Assembly (NCBI GenBank): GCA_026984335.1
Contig: JALSSK010000407.1
Span: 1-39,793, forward strand
From: Rhodothermales bacterium
GTDB lineage: Bacteria; Bacteroidota; Rhodothermia; Rhodothermales; ISCAR-4553
Direction of reading: 5' to 3'
Length of the DNA: 39,793 bases
The notes beneath the pieces were generated by a model. It was given only the letters and a program-made list of their open reading frames with translations. It was not told the origin of the DNA and ran no database searches. Of the stretch, positions 9,637 to 18,589 are shown piece by piece. Position 1 is the first letter of the stretch; the number at the start of each line of letters is the position of its first letter. The translations under genes and the position numbers were made by a program.

Positions 9637-9978
9637 ATGAAAGCAATCATTGCCTACATTAAACCGCACAAGCTGGAGTCCGTGACGCTCGCGTTGCACC
9701 ACGTGGAGGGACTCTCCGGGGTGAGCGTGTCCGACATCCGGGGCTTCGGACGCGGGCGCGGCGTCGGCGTCGCTCAAACGATCAAGGAAGGGCCGGCGGA
9801 TTTCATCCCGCACGTGCGTCTCGAGATCGTCTGCCGCGATGCGCTCGTCGAGCCGATCGTCGAGACCATCCGCCGGGAGGCGCACACCGGCCTGCGCGGC
9901 GACGGGAAGATTTTTGTGTGGCCGGTGGAAGAGGCCGTGCGGATCTCGACGGGCGAACGGGGAGAGGAGGCGGTCTGA
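9637..9978 (+). CDS. PII-like signalling protein (PII-NG-like), linked to RND efflux genes
   Basis: MKAIIAYIKPHKLESVTLALHHVEGLSGVSVSDIRGFGRGRGVG...LEIVCRDALVEPIVETIRREAHTGLRGDGKIFVWPVEEAVRI; T-loop lacks the canonical Tyr segment. Confidence 0.85.
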   Translation: MKAIIAYIKPHKLESVTLALHHVEGLSGVSVSDIRGFGRGRGVGVAQTIKEGPADFIPHVRLEIVCRDALVEPIVETIRREAHTGLRGDGKIFVWPVEEAVRISTGERGEEAV

Positions 9979-10093
9979 GGGCTCGCCGGTGGGCTTCGTC
10001 GTCATGGGGTCGCCTTTCGGCTCGGGTCAGGGGCTCGCGTTCGCTCGTGTCAGGGTCATACACCCAACCACCCACACACCCATACGGTTCGCT

Positions 10094-10133
10094 AACGTTC
10101 CAACGCCCCAACGTTCAAACGCGATAACGCTCC
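10094..10133 (+). repeat. Five AACG-N4 units at exact 8-bp period just upstream of P-type ATPase start
   Basis: AACGTTCC AACGCCCC AACGTTCA AACGCGAT AACGCTCC; ATG at 10140. Confidence 0.8.
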
Positions 10134-10139
10134 CACGTC

Positions 10140-12266
10140 ATGCAACAGACGCTCGAACAACACCCGCACGAAACGCTGGAGGTCCGCGTCGGCGGGCTCG
10201 ACTGTGAACACGACGCCGCTGCGATCCGGCGCGGGCTGAAGGATGCGCCGGGACTGGAGGCCGTCGAGGTCTTTCCGAAGTCGGCGCGGGTGCGGCTCAT
10301 GTATGATCCGGGACGAACGACGGAAGAAAGCCTTCTCGAGCGGCTCTCGACGCTCGGATTCGCGCCGGCGAAAGGGATGGAGACGCCCGCCATGCCGAGC
10401 CCGTGGCGCAATCCCAAGGTGTTGTTTTCTCTGGCTTCCGGCGCGTTTCTCCTCGCGGGGTGGCTCGTGGGCTTCACCGCCGCGCCGCCCCTCGTCTCGC
10501 GCGCGCTGTACGTCGCCTCGCTGCTCTCCGGCGGGTATTTCTTCGGGCGCGAAGCCGTCGAGGACCTGATCTTCGAGCGTCGTGTGGGGATCGAGCTGTT
10601 GATGAGCGTGGCGGCGGTGGTGGCCGCGCTCATGGGCGCGCCGGCCGAGGGGGCGATGCTCGCCTTCCTGTACTCGATCTCGGAGGCCGCCGAAGGGTAC
10701 ACCGAGGAGCGAACCCGTTCGGCCGTTCGAGCGCTCATGGACCTCGCGCCGAAGACGGCCCTCGTGCTCCTCGACGGGCGCGAAGTGGAAACGCCCGTCG
10801 AGGAAATCGCCGTCGGAGACGTGTTCCTCGTCCGCCCGGGCGAGGCCGTGCCCACGGACGGACGCGTGAGGGCGGGCCGGAGCGGCGTCAACGAAGCGCC
10901 GGTGACGGGCGAGAGCGTGCCCGTGGAGAAAGGCCCGGGCGATCCGGTCTATGCCGGGTCGATCAACGGGGAAGGGGCGCTGGAGGTAGAAGCGACGAAG
11001 GTCTTCGCGGACAACACCATCTCGCGCATCATTCGCATGGTGGAGGAGGCGCAGGAACGGAAGGGGAGCAGCGAGCGCTTCATCGAACGGTTCGGGCGAA
11101 GGTACAGCCCGGCGGTGCTCGCGCTCGGCGTGCTCATCGCCGTGGGGCCGCCCGCGCTCTTCGCCGCCTCGTGGTCCGTGTGGATCCTCCGGGCGACGGT
11201 CTTCATCGTGGCGGCGGCGCCGTGCGCGCTCGTCATCTCCATCCCCATCACGATGGTGGCTACCCTGGGCCGCGCCGCAAGGGACGGCGTGCTCATCAAA
11301 GGCGGCATCTACGTCGAGGAGCTGGCAAAGGTGCGCGTGGCGGCTTTCGACAAGACGGGCACGCTGACCACCGGACGGCCGGAGGTGACCGACGTGCGGG
11401 CGTGGGGCGCGCGGACGGCTCGGGAGGCGCTGGCCGCGGCCGCCGCCGTCGAGCGACAGAGCGAGCACCCGCTGGCGCGGGCCGTCGTGCGCCGGGCGGA
11501 GCGGGAGGGGGTCGCGCCGGTCCCGGTCGAGGACTTCCGGGCGCTCACCGGAGCCGGCGCGACGGCCCGCCTCGAAGGAAGGCCGACGTTCGTCGGCAGT
11601 CCGGCGCTCTTCGCGGAGAGGCTCGGGCGCGACCTCTCGGACGTCGAGCCGGAGATCCGTCGCCTGCAGGGGGAGGGCAAGACCGTCGTGCTCGTGGGCA
11701 CGGAGACGGAGCTTTACGGGCTGATCGCCCTCCGCGACCACCTGCGCCCGGATGCGCCGCGCGTCCTCGCGGAGCTGCGGCGGCGGGGGCTCCGCGTGGC
11801 CATGCTCACCGGAGACAACCGGCGCACCGCCGAAGCCCTCGCCCGCGAACTGGGCCTCGACGAGGTGTATGCCGGGCTGAAGCCGGACGAGAAGGCGCTG
11901 CAGGTGCGGCGTCTGCACGAGCGGTACGGCCACGTCGCCATGGTGGGCGACGGCGTCAACGACGCGCCCGCGCTGGCCGAGGCGACGGTCGGCGTGGCCA
12001 TGGGCGCCATCGGCACGGACGTGGCCATGGAGACGGCGGACGTGGTGCTCATGGCCGACGACCTCGACAAGCTCGTCTATGCGCTGGATCTGGCGCGGAA
12101 GAACGGGCGCGTCGTGCGGCAGAACCTGTGGCTCTCCGCCCTCGTCATCGGCGCGCTGGTCGTGGGCGCCGTCGCCGGGGCGTTCACGCTGCCGGTGGCC
12201 GTCGTCGGGCACGAGTTGAGCGAGTTCGCCGTCATCGGAAGCGGCCTCCGGATGCTCCGCGCGTGA
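10140..12266 (+). CDS. Heavy-metal-translocating P1B-type ATPase (non-canonical APC motif)
   Basis: HMA-like N-terminus (GGLDCEHDAAAIRRGL), APCALVISIPI in TM6 position, [25 protein letters not shown]. Confidence 0.95.
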   Translation: MQQTLEQHPHETLEVRVGGLDCEHDAAAIRRGLKDAPGLEAVEVFPKSARVRLMYDPGRTTEESLLERLSTLGFAPAKGMETPAMPSPWRNPKVLFSLASGAFLLAGWLVGFTAAPPLVSRALYVASLLSGGYFFGREAVEDLIFERRVGIELLMSVAAVVAALMGAPAEGAMLAFLYSISEAAEGYTEERTRSAVRALMDLAPKTALVLLDGREVETPVEEIAVGDVFLVRPGEAVPTDGRVRAGRSGVNEAPVTGESVPVEKGPGDPVYAGSINGEGALEVEATKVFADNTISRIIRMVEEAQERKGSSERFIERFGRRYSPAVLALGVLIAVGPPALFAASWSVWILRATVFIVAAAPCALVISIPITMVATLGRAARDGVLIKGGIYVEELAKVRVAAFDKTGTLTTGRPEVTDVRAWGARTAREALAAAAAVERQSEHPLARAVVRRAEREGVAPVPVEDFRALTGAGATARLEGRPTFVGSPALFAERLGRDLSDVEPEIRRLQGEGKTVVLVGTETELYGLIALRDHLRPDAPRVLAELRRRGLRVAMLTGDNRRTAEALARELGLDEVYAGLKPDEKALQVRRLHERYGHVAMVGDGVNDAPALAEATVGVAMGAIGTDVAMETADVVLMADDLDKLVYALDLARKNGRVVRQNLWLSALVIGALVVGAVAGAFTLPVAVVGHELSEFAVIGSGLRMLRA

Positions 12267-12317
12267 GCTTCGCAAGGCCGGGGGCCTCATGCGCTTCGCC
12301 CCGGGCAGCCGCCTCCC

Positions 12318-13280
12318 TCAACGTTCGGCCACGGCCACCCCGATGCCCGAATCGCCCATGCCGAAGTAGAGCAACCACCGGTTCCGAAAAGACACGAGTC
12401 CCTCGATGAAGACCACGTTGGGCGCCTGACCCTCCTGTTCCAGCCGGGTCGAGGGCGCCAGGAACGGCGCCTCGGAGCGCTTGAGAAGACGGGTCGGGTC
12501 GGCGGGGTCGAAGAGGGCCTGCGCGTTGACGTAGACGAGGTCGTCGTCGGCGCCGTTGTAGAGCAACAGAATGCCGTCGTCGGTGCGCACCGGCGGAGGG
12601 CCGGGCTCGACGAGGCGGCCGTCGAACCGCCCCGGCCGGCGACGCAACACCGGCTCCTCGACGACGGTCCAGTGCAGCAGGTCCGGTGAATGGGCGGCCC
12701 ATATGTCGGTGTCTCCGAAGTACATCCAGTATTCCCCGTTGACGGGAACGTCGAGGATGGCTCCGGACTTGGTCCAGCCGCGTTCGGGAAAGACCGGGCC
12801 ATGTTTTTGCCAGGTGTGGAGGTCCGTCGAGGTCGCCAGGGCCAGGCGGGCCGTCCGACCGTCATAGGCGGTATAGGTGAGATAGAAGGTGTCGCCGACC
12901 TTCACGAGGCGAGGGTCCTCGCAACCGCCGGGTCGTTCCCAGTCCTCTGTGGGTTCGAGGACCGGCGCGGGTTCGCGCTCAAAGCGCAGGCCGTCGCGGC
13001 TCGTGGCCAGGCCGATGCGCGAGACGCCGTTCCACACGCCCGCGCCGGTAGTGTCTTCGGCGCGGTAAAGCATCCACACCGTCTCGCCGTCGGTCCACGC
13101 GGCGGGGTTGAAGACGTCCTTGGCCTCCCACGTCGTTCCCCGGGGAGTGAGGATGGGGTTTCCGTCGTATTTCTCGAAGGGGCCGATCTGCCAGTCGCCC
13201 GGGGGCGCCTCACGGCATCCGAGGTTGCTCGAGAGCAGGGCGCCCGTGCAAAAAAGGAGGGCAAGGATACGCATAGGCAT
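12318..13280 (-). CDS. Secreted lipoprotein with five-bladed propeller glycosidase fold, GH130-like
   Basis: Lipobox SSNLGC; NPILTPRG, DVFNPAAW, GCEDPRLVKVGDTFYLTYTAYDG, KSGAILDVPVNGEYWMYFGD, LLLYNGAD. Confidence 0.75.
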   Translation of the reverse strand: MPMRILALLFCTGALLSSNLGCREAPPGDWQIGPFEKYDGNPILTPRGTTWEAKDVFNPAAWTDGETVWMLYRAEDTTGAGVWNGVSRIGLATSRDGLRFEREPAPVLEPTEDWERPGGCEDPRLVKVGDTFYLTYTAYDGRTARLALATSTDLHTWQKHGPVFPERGWTKSGAILDVPVNGEYWMYFGDTDIWAAHSPDLLHWTVVEEPVLRRRPGRFDGRLVEPGPPPVRTDDGILLLYNGADDDLVYVNAQALFDPADPTRLLKRSEAPFLAPSTRLEQEGQAPNVVFIEGLVSFRNRWLLYFGMGDSGIGVAVAER

Positions 13281-13508
13281 CAGAGGTAAGCGGAGAAGGG
13301 TCGGTGGGGGCGCGCGCTCGTTTCATGCCGCCGCATCCGGGACGGGGAGCCGAAGCTCCGGCCCACGCGCAAAGATAGCCGTTCCGCCCGTGAGACGAAA
13401 CCGCAACGAGGGCATGGCGCCCGCTCGGTTCCCCCTCATCGGCCCGGATCGACGCCGTTTCGCCAGGCTTTTTCGCGGAACGCCCTTGCAAAAGGAAGGT
13501 CGCTTGCC

Positions 13509-13540
13509 TGATATTATCCTATATCCGCGATAAGCGATCA
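13509..13540 (+). promoter_or_regulatory. Candidate ArsR operator
   Basis: AT-rich dyad TTATC-N10-GATAA inside tgATATTATCCTATATCCGCGATAAGCGATC, ending about 12 bp before arsR-like ATG. Confidence 0.45.
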
Positions 13541-13551
13541 TCAAGAAGAAA

Positions 13552-13887
13552 ATGCAGGCGAAATCCGATCTCTTCACTCCGTCGCTCGCGCATCTGGCGG
13601 AGCAGGCGAAGGCGCTGGCGCATCCGGCGCGGCTGGCCATTTTGCAGGTGCTGGCCGAGCGGGGCGTGTGCATCTGCGGCGAAATCGTGGACGAACTGCC
13701 GCTGGCGCAGGCGTCGGTTTCGCGTCACCTCAAAGCTCTGAAAGCGGCGGGGCTCATCCGGGGCGAAGTCGAAGGGCCGCGCTCGTGTTATTGCCTCGAC
13801 CCGGACGCCGTCGCAGCCCTTCGCGCGGCGCTCGCCGCCTTCTTCGAGGGATTGCCCGCTCCGCCCTCCGAACCGAACTGCTGTTGA
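13552..13887 (+). CDS. ArsR/SmtB-family metalloregulator
   Basis: [64 protein letters not shown]...NCC. Confidence 0.92.
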   Translation: MQAKSDLFTPSLAHLAEQAKALAHPARLAILQVLAERGVCICGEIVDELPLAQASVSRHLKALKAAGLIRGEVEGPRSCYCLDPDAVAALRAALAAFFEGLPAPPSEPNCC

Positions 13888-13900
13888 GACGCCGCCTCGT

Positions 13901-14605
13901 ATGAATCCCGCCATTCCCGTTTTTCGCGCCTATCTGGCGGAGGTCATCGGCACGTTTGCGCTCGTCTTCGCCGGGACGGGGGCCATGATCGTCGATGAGC
14001 TTTTCGGCGGCGTCGTCACGCCCGTGGGGATCGCCGTCACCTTCGGCCTCGTGGTGCTGGCGGTGGTCTATGCCGTCGGCGAGGTCTCGGGCGCGCACAT
14101 CAACCCGGCGGTGACGTTCGGCTTCTGGGTGTCCGGGCGATTCTCCGGGCGGCACGTGGGGCCGTACGTGCTCGCGCAGACCCTCGGGGCCGTGGGGGCG
14201 AGTCTTTTGCTCAAAGGGCTCTTCCCCGGGTATGAGACGCTCGGGGGGACGCACCCGGCGGGTTCGGCCGGGCAGAGTTTCGCGCTGGAGACCGTGCTCA
14301 CGTTCCTGCTGATGTTCGTCATCCTTTGCGTCGCCATCGGGGCGAAGGAGAAAGGGCTGATGGCCGGCGTCGCCGTCGGCGCGACGGTGTGCTTCGCGGC
14401 GCTCTTTGGCGGTCCCGTCTCCGGCGCTTCGATGAACCCGGCCCGCTCGCTGGCCCCGGCGCTCGTCTCCGGAGCGTTCGAGGCGCAATGGATCTACGTC
14501 GTCGCGCCGCTCCTCGGGGCCGCGCTCGCCGTGCTCGCCTACCGGGGCGTCTACGGGCACGCGACCCGCCGGCCCGCTTCCGTTTCCGAGGAACTCCATC
14601 CGTGA
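13901..14605 (+). CDS. MIP-family channel (aquaporin/aquaglyceroporin)
   Basis: Two NPA-type motifs: HINPAVTFGFW and SMNPARSLAPALV; about 6 TM segments. Confidence 0.92.
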   Translation: MNPAIPVFRAYLAEVIGTFALVFAGTGAMIVDELFGGVVTPVGIAVTFGLVVLAVVYAVGEVSGAHINPAVTFGFWVSGRFSGRHVGPYVLAQTLGAVGASLLLKGLFPGYETLGGTHPAGSAGQSFALETVLTFLLMFVILCVAIGAKEKGLMAGVAVGATVCFAALFGGPVSGASMNPARSLAPALVSGAFEAQWIYVVAPLLGAALAVLAYRGVYGHATRRPASVSEELHP

Positions 14606-14611
14606 TCCGAC

Positions 14612-15397
14612 ATGACTCTTGCCTTTTTCAGCGACGTCCACGCCAACCTCCCGGCGCTCGAAGCCGTCTTTGCCGACCTCGACGCGGATCCGCCGGACAT
14701 GCTCTTTTGCCTCGGCGATCTCGTGGGCTACGCCCCGTGGCCGAACGAGGTCGTCGCCGCCGTGCGCGCCCGGCGCATCCCGACGATCGCGGGCAACTAT
14801 GACGAGGGCGTGGGGCTGGCTTCGGACGACTGCGGGTGCGCGTACAAGACGCCGGAGGACGAGGCCCGGGGCGCGCGGTCCATCGCCTTCACGAACGAGG
14901 TCGTCACCGGGGAGACGAGGGCCTATCTGCGCGACCTGCCCCGGCACCTCCGCCTCACGTTTCAGCCGCCGCGCCAACCTCGCGCGCCGAAGATGGAGGT
15001 CCTCATGGTCCACGGCAGCCCGCGCCGGATCAACCAGTACCTCTTCGAGGATTTTCCCGAGAAACATTTGCTCCGGATGATGGCCGAGGCGGGCGCGGAC
15101 GTGATGCTCTTCGGGCACACGCACAGGCCATATCACCGCGTCCTCCCGTACGAAGCCGACGGCGAGCGGCGGTATCGTCACGCCGTCAACATCGGCTCGG
15201 TGGGCAAGCCGAAGGACGGCGACCCGCGCGCATGCTACGTGCGCCTCGATCTCGCCTCCGACGCCTCGGCGCGCGACCCCGAGCGCGTGCGGGTCCGCTT
15301 CGTCCGCGTGGCGTACGACGTGGATCTCGCCGCCCGCGCCGTCGAGGCGAGCCCGCTTCCCGACGCCTTCGCCGACATGCTCCGGAACGGGGGGTAG
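14612..15397 (+). CDS. Calcineurin-like metallophosphoesterase
   Basis: FSDVHANLPAL, CLGDLVGYAPWPNEV, IAGNYDEGV, LMVHGSPR, LFGHTHRPY; insert DDCGCAYKT. Confidence 0.9.
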   Translation: MTLAFFSDVHANLPALEAVFADLDADPPDMLFCLGDLVGYAPWPNEVVAAVRARRIPTIAGNYDEGVGLASDDCGCAYKTPEDEARGARSIAFTNEVVTGETRAYLRDLPRHLRLTFQPPRQPRAPKMEVLMVHGSPRRINQYLFEDFPEKHLLRMMAEAGADVMLFGHTHRPYHRVLPYEADGERRYRHAVNIGSVGKPKDGDPRACYVRLDLASDASARDPERVRVRFVRVAYDVDLAARAVEASPLPDAFADMLRNGG

Positions 15398-15399
15398 CT

Positions 15400-15999
15400 T
15401 CAACCGTTGCCGATACTTTCCGGCGCTTCGTCCCACGGCCACATGCGCGCCTCGGGGCTGTCCGGATAGCGCCGGATGAGCTCTCGCATCTCTTCCCGAA
15501 ACGCCCGGTTGTCCCACGTCTTGAGGTACCGCGCCATGGCGCGTGTGAGCATCACGCCCGGGGCGCGGGGGTGGTCGGGGAAGCGTTTCAGCCCTTCGTC
15601 GAGGCGGGCGATCACCTCGTCGTATTTGCCTTTCGGAAGAGCGACGGCGGCCCAGCCGAGACGCATCACGAGGCGGAAGTCCTCGGGCGGGAGGTAGCCG
15701 TCGAGGTGGTGATAGGCTTTGCCGTGATAGTCGAGGAAATAGAACGAGGGCGTCCACACGGCGTGGTACCCGGCGCGGATGCGGCGTTCGCGGAGGATAT
15801 CGAGGCGGAGGGGGACGAACCACTCGGAGAGTTCCGCCTGCACGCCGGAGTCGCGATAGGTCACGGCTTCGAGCTTGCGGCATCCGGCGCACCGGTCGCG
15901 CTCGAACTGAAGCAGGATGGGCTTGCGCTGCCGTTTGGCCTCGGCGGCGGCCGCCTCGAAGTCGGTGAGCCAGGTCGGTTCGTTGCCTTGCGTTTCCAT
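15400..15999 (-). CDS. Thioredoxin-fold protein with CAGC motif
   Basis: KPILLQFERDRCAGCRKLEAVTYRDSGVQAELSEWFVPLRLD...WTPSFYFLDYHGK. Confidence 0.8.
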   Translation of the reverse strand: METQGNEPTWLTDFEAAAAEAKRQRKPILLQFERDRCAGCRKLEAVTYRDSGVQAELSEWFVPLRLDILRERRIRAGYHAVWTPSFYFLDYHGKAYHHLDGYLPPEDFRLVMRLGWAAVALPKGKYDEVIARLDEGLKRFPDHPRAPGVMLTRAMARYLKTWDNRAFREEMRELIRRYPDSPEARMWPWDEAPESIGNG

Positions 16000-16332
16000 G
16001 AGAGCATCCGATCATTGGTGTGTGAGAGGGCGGCGCGGTATGTTGCGTGCCGTGAGGTCGGTATCTGGCATTGAGCCGCACGACCGGGCGATCAATCGGA
16101 GCCTCGTCACGGCTGCCCCGAGGATCGTCTCTTTCAGGTATATGCAGTCCTGGTGTTTCCCCAGATACGGCAGATGCAGGAAAATTTCACCCCGTATACC
16201 TACCTTGAGTCCTGTCAGCCAACGTTGCTGGAGAAGGGCGGCGGGCGCCGGGAGCATGTGGAAACCATCGCCGGTGCGTTGTTCGGCCTCTGGTGCGGCT
16301 CTTCCTCATTCATTACTGGCACAGCATAGACC

Positions 16333-16659
16333 ATGAGCGAACCTCCGAAACGATTCCTCCGGTTCCTCGCGAAACACAAATACGTGGGCGAGGTCTATCA
16401 GGCGCTCGGCGAAGCCACGACGCAGGGCGGGCCGCCCGGTCCGAAGGAGGTCGCCCTCGTCAAGGTTGGGATCGCCGCGGGAATGCGCCACGAAGGGGCC
16501 GTGCACGCGCATGCCCGCCAGGCGTCGGCCGCCGGGTGCACGCCGGAGGAGATCCGCCACGCCGTCGTGCCGGCGACCACCACACTCGGCTTCCCGAGCA
16601 TGATGGCGGCCTACGGCTGGGTGGACGACGTGCTGAAATCCGAGAGGGCGCGCCAGTGA
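16333..16659 (+). CDS. Carboxymuconolactone decarboxylase/AhpD-like protein
   Basis: LVKVGIAAGMRHEGAVHAHARQASAAGCTPEEIRHAVVPATTTLGFPSMMAAY. Confidence 0.8.
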   Translation: MSEPPKRFLRFLAKHKYVGEVYQALGEATTQGGPPGPKEVALVKVGIAAGMRHEGAVHAHARQASAAGCTPEEIRHAVVPATTTLGFPSMMAAYGWVDDVLKSERARQ

Positions 16660-17327
16660 AACGTGCGTTGATCATCGACAACCACCCGCTTTCCCGCAAA
16701 GGGCTCGCGGCCATCATGGAGGAGGAGGGGCTCTCCGTCGTCGGGGCCGTGGGGACGGCTGAAGAAGCCTGGACGATCCTGAACGATCAGGTCCCGGACC
16801 TCCTCGTGGTGGACATCAAGCTGCCCGATGAGAAGGGGCCGGCGTTCGTCCATCGACTGCGAGAGGTTGCCCCGGAGACGCCCATTCTCGTTTTCACGGA
16901 GGACACGAGTTGCCTGACGGCGCTCTTCCGCGGAGGCGTTCGCGGCTTCGTGCTCAAACGGGGAGCGCGTGTGGAAGAAGAGCTCGTCGAGGGCTTCCGC
17001 GCCGCGCTTGCGGGGAAATTCTACGCGAGCCCGGACGTGTGCGGAGAGATCCTCGCCGCGCTTGCCGAGGGGCAGACGTTCGGCGTCGTGGAGCGCTTGA
17101 GCCGCCGCGAGCGGGAGGTCTTCGAAGGGCTCGGCCGGGGGATGCGCCTCCGTGAGATTGCCGAACGGCTGGGCTTGTCCTCCAAAACCATCGATACGTT
17201 CTTGCGCCGCATCAAGGCGAAGGTGGGGCTTCAGGACAACGCGGAAATCCGGCGGCTGGCGGCGCGGTGGGTGGAGGAGCACGGGGCGTGCGCGTTCGAG
17301 CAAGACCCCGGAAACGGTGATTCATGA
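16656..17327 (+). CDS. NarL/LuxR-type response regulator (GTG start)
   Basis: Receiver MKRALIIDNHPLSRKGL...LLVVDIKLPDEKG...VLKRG; C-terminal LSRREREVFEGLGRGMRLREIAERLGLSSKTIDTFLRRIKAKVG; GTGA overlap with upstream stop. Confidence 0.9.
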   Translation: MKRALIIDNHPLSRKGLAAIMEEEGLSVVGAVGTAEEAWTILNDQVPDLLVVDIKLPDEKGPAFVHRLREVAPETPILVFTEDTSCLTALFRGGVRGFVLKRGARVEEELVEGFRAALAGKFYASPDVCGEILAALAEGQTFGVVERLSRREREVFEGLGRGMRLREIAERLGLSSKTIDTFLRRIKAKVGLQDNAEIRRLAARWVEEHGACAFEQDPGNGDS

Positions 17328-18550
17328 AAAAAGACCTCCCGAAGTCCGGCTCTTCGATCGCATCCGCCGTTGCCGCTTCGCCCGGGATGGCGGGCTTGTT
17401 CTCCACCTTTACGATGATCGGGCTGACGTCGTACGGGATGGCGATCCTCCAGAATCTGAAGACCATCCCGGTTCGGAAAGGCTGGCTGACGGTGGAGGAG
17501 TTGGAGGAGGGGTTGGGACTGGTGCAACTCTATCCCGGCCCCATCATGATCGACCTCGTGGCCTACATCGGCTATCGGAAGCGGGGGATCGGAGGGGCGT
17601 TGGTCTCGGTGGCAGGCTTCATCTTGCCGTCGCTGGCGTTGATGCTGGCGCTTTCGTGGGCGTATTTCCGGTACGGCTCCGCGCCTCATCTGCAGAGCGT
17701 GATGCTGGGGCTCAATGCGATGGTGGTGGCGGTGGTGCTGAACGTCACGCTCGATTTCGGGGCGCGCAACCTGAAGGGGCCGCTCGATGCCACGCTGGCG
17801 CTGTTGGCCTTCGGGTTCGGCGTGATGGGCGGCAACATGATCTGGGCCATCGGGATCGGGCTCATCGTGGGAGCCTGGGTCCGGCGGGCCGAGCCGACGG
17901 GCATCGAGAAGACGGAGCAACCGTTCTCGTGGCGGCGGGTGTGGCGGGCGGCGTTGCCGGGGCTCGTGGTGATCGTTTGGGCGGTATACGCGGCGCTCAC
18001 GCCCGGCACGCTCCATGCGCTCAATGCCGGCCTATTAAAGGTCGGAGCGGTGGCCTTCGGCAACGGCATGACGATCCTTCCTCTCCTCCAACAAGACGTT
18101 GTCGATGTACACGGCTGGTTGACGCCGCAGGAACTGGCCTCAGGCGTGGCGTTCGGGCAGATCACACCGGGGCCGTTCCTCATCACGGCGACGTTCATCG
18201 GGTTCAAACTGGGCGGATGGGTCGGTGCGCTGGTTGCGACGGCCGCCATCTTCGCGCCGAGCTTTGCAATGACGATGGTCTTCAGCGAGGTCTTCGTCCA
18301 CGTCCGTCATCTGGGAACGGTGCGGGGCGCCCTCCGGGGGATCATGGCCGTCTTCGTTGGTCTGCTGGCCACCGTGGTGCTGAGTCTGGGGCGTCACACG
18401 TTCGTGCTCCCGGAAGCGTTCGTGCCGGGAGGCGCGGCGCTGGTGCTGGTGCGCTATTACAAATGGGATCTCCTGCGGGTCTTCGGCCTCGGCGTGGCGC
18501 TCTGGATCGCCTACCTCGCCTGGCTCGGGTGGCCCGCGTCGCTTGCGTAG
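17324..18550 (+). CDS. chrA: Chromate transporter ChrA family
   Basis: FTMIGLTSYG, LGLVQLYPGPIMIDLVAYIGYRKRGIGG, AFGNGMTILPLLQQDVV...LASGVAFGQITPGPFLITATFIGFKLGG; ATGA overlap with regulator. Confidence 0.92.
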   Translation: MKKDLPKSGSSIASAVAASPGMAGLFSTFTMIGLTSYGMAILQNLKTIPVRKGWLTVEELEEGLGLVQLYPGPIMIDLVAYIGYRKRGIGGALVSVAGFILPSLALMLALSWAYFRYGSAPHLQSVMLGLNAMVVAVVLNVTLDFGARNLKGPLDATLALLAFGFGVMGGNMIWAIGIGLIVGAWVRRAEPTGIEKTEQPFSWRRVWRAALPGLVVIVWAVYAALTPGTLHALNAGLLKVGAVAFGNGMTILPLLQQDVVDVHGWLTPQELASGVAFGQITPGPFLITATFIGFKLGGWVGALVATAAIFAPSFAMTMVFSEVFVHVRHLGTVRGALRGIMAVFVGLLATVVLSLGRHTFVLPEAFVPGGAALVLVRYYKWDLLRVFGLGVALWIAYLAWLGWPASLA

Positions 18551-18589
18551 GCGGCCTCCGGAAGCTCCCCGCTCGCGCTCCGGCAAAGG

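Noticed and set aside
10092-12290. 732-aa minus-strand ORF opposite the P1B ATPase
   Set aside because: Antisense shadow of the P-type ATPase.
16012-16332. Possible small gene or regulatory RNA in the AhpD/thioredoxin intergenic region
   Set aside because: Short ORFs on both strands lack protein-like composition; only weak distant inverted repeat AGGTATA/TATACCT.
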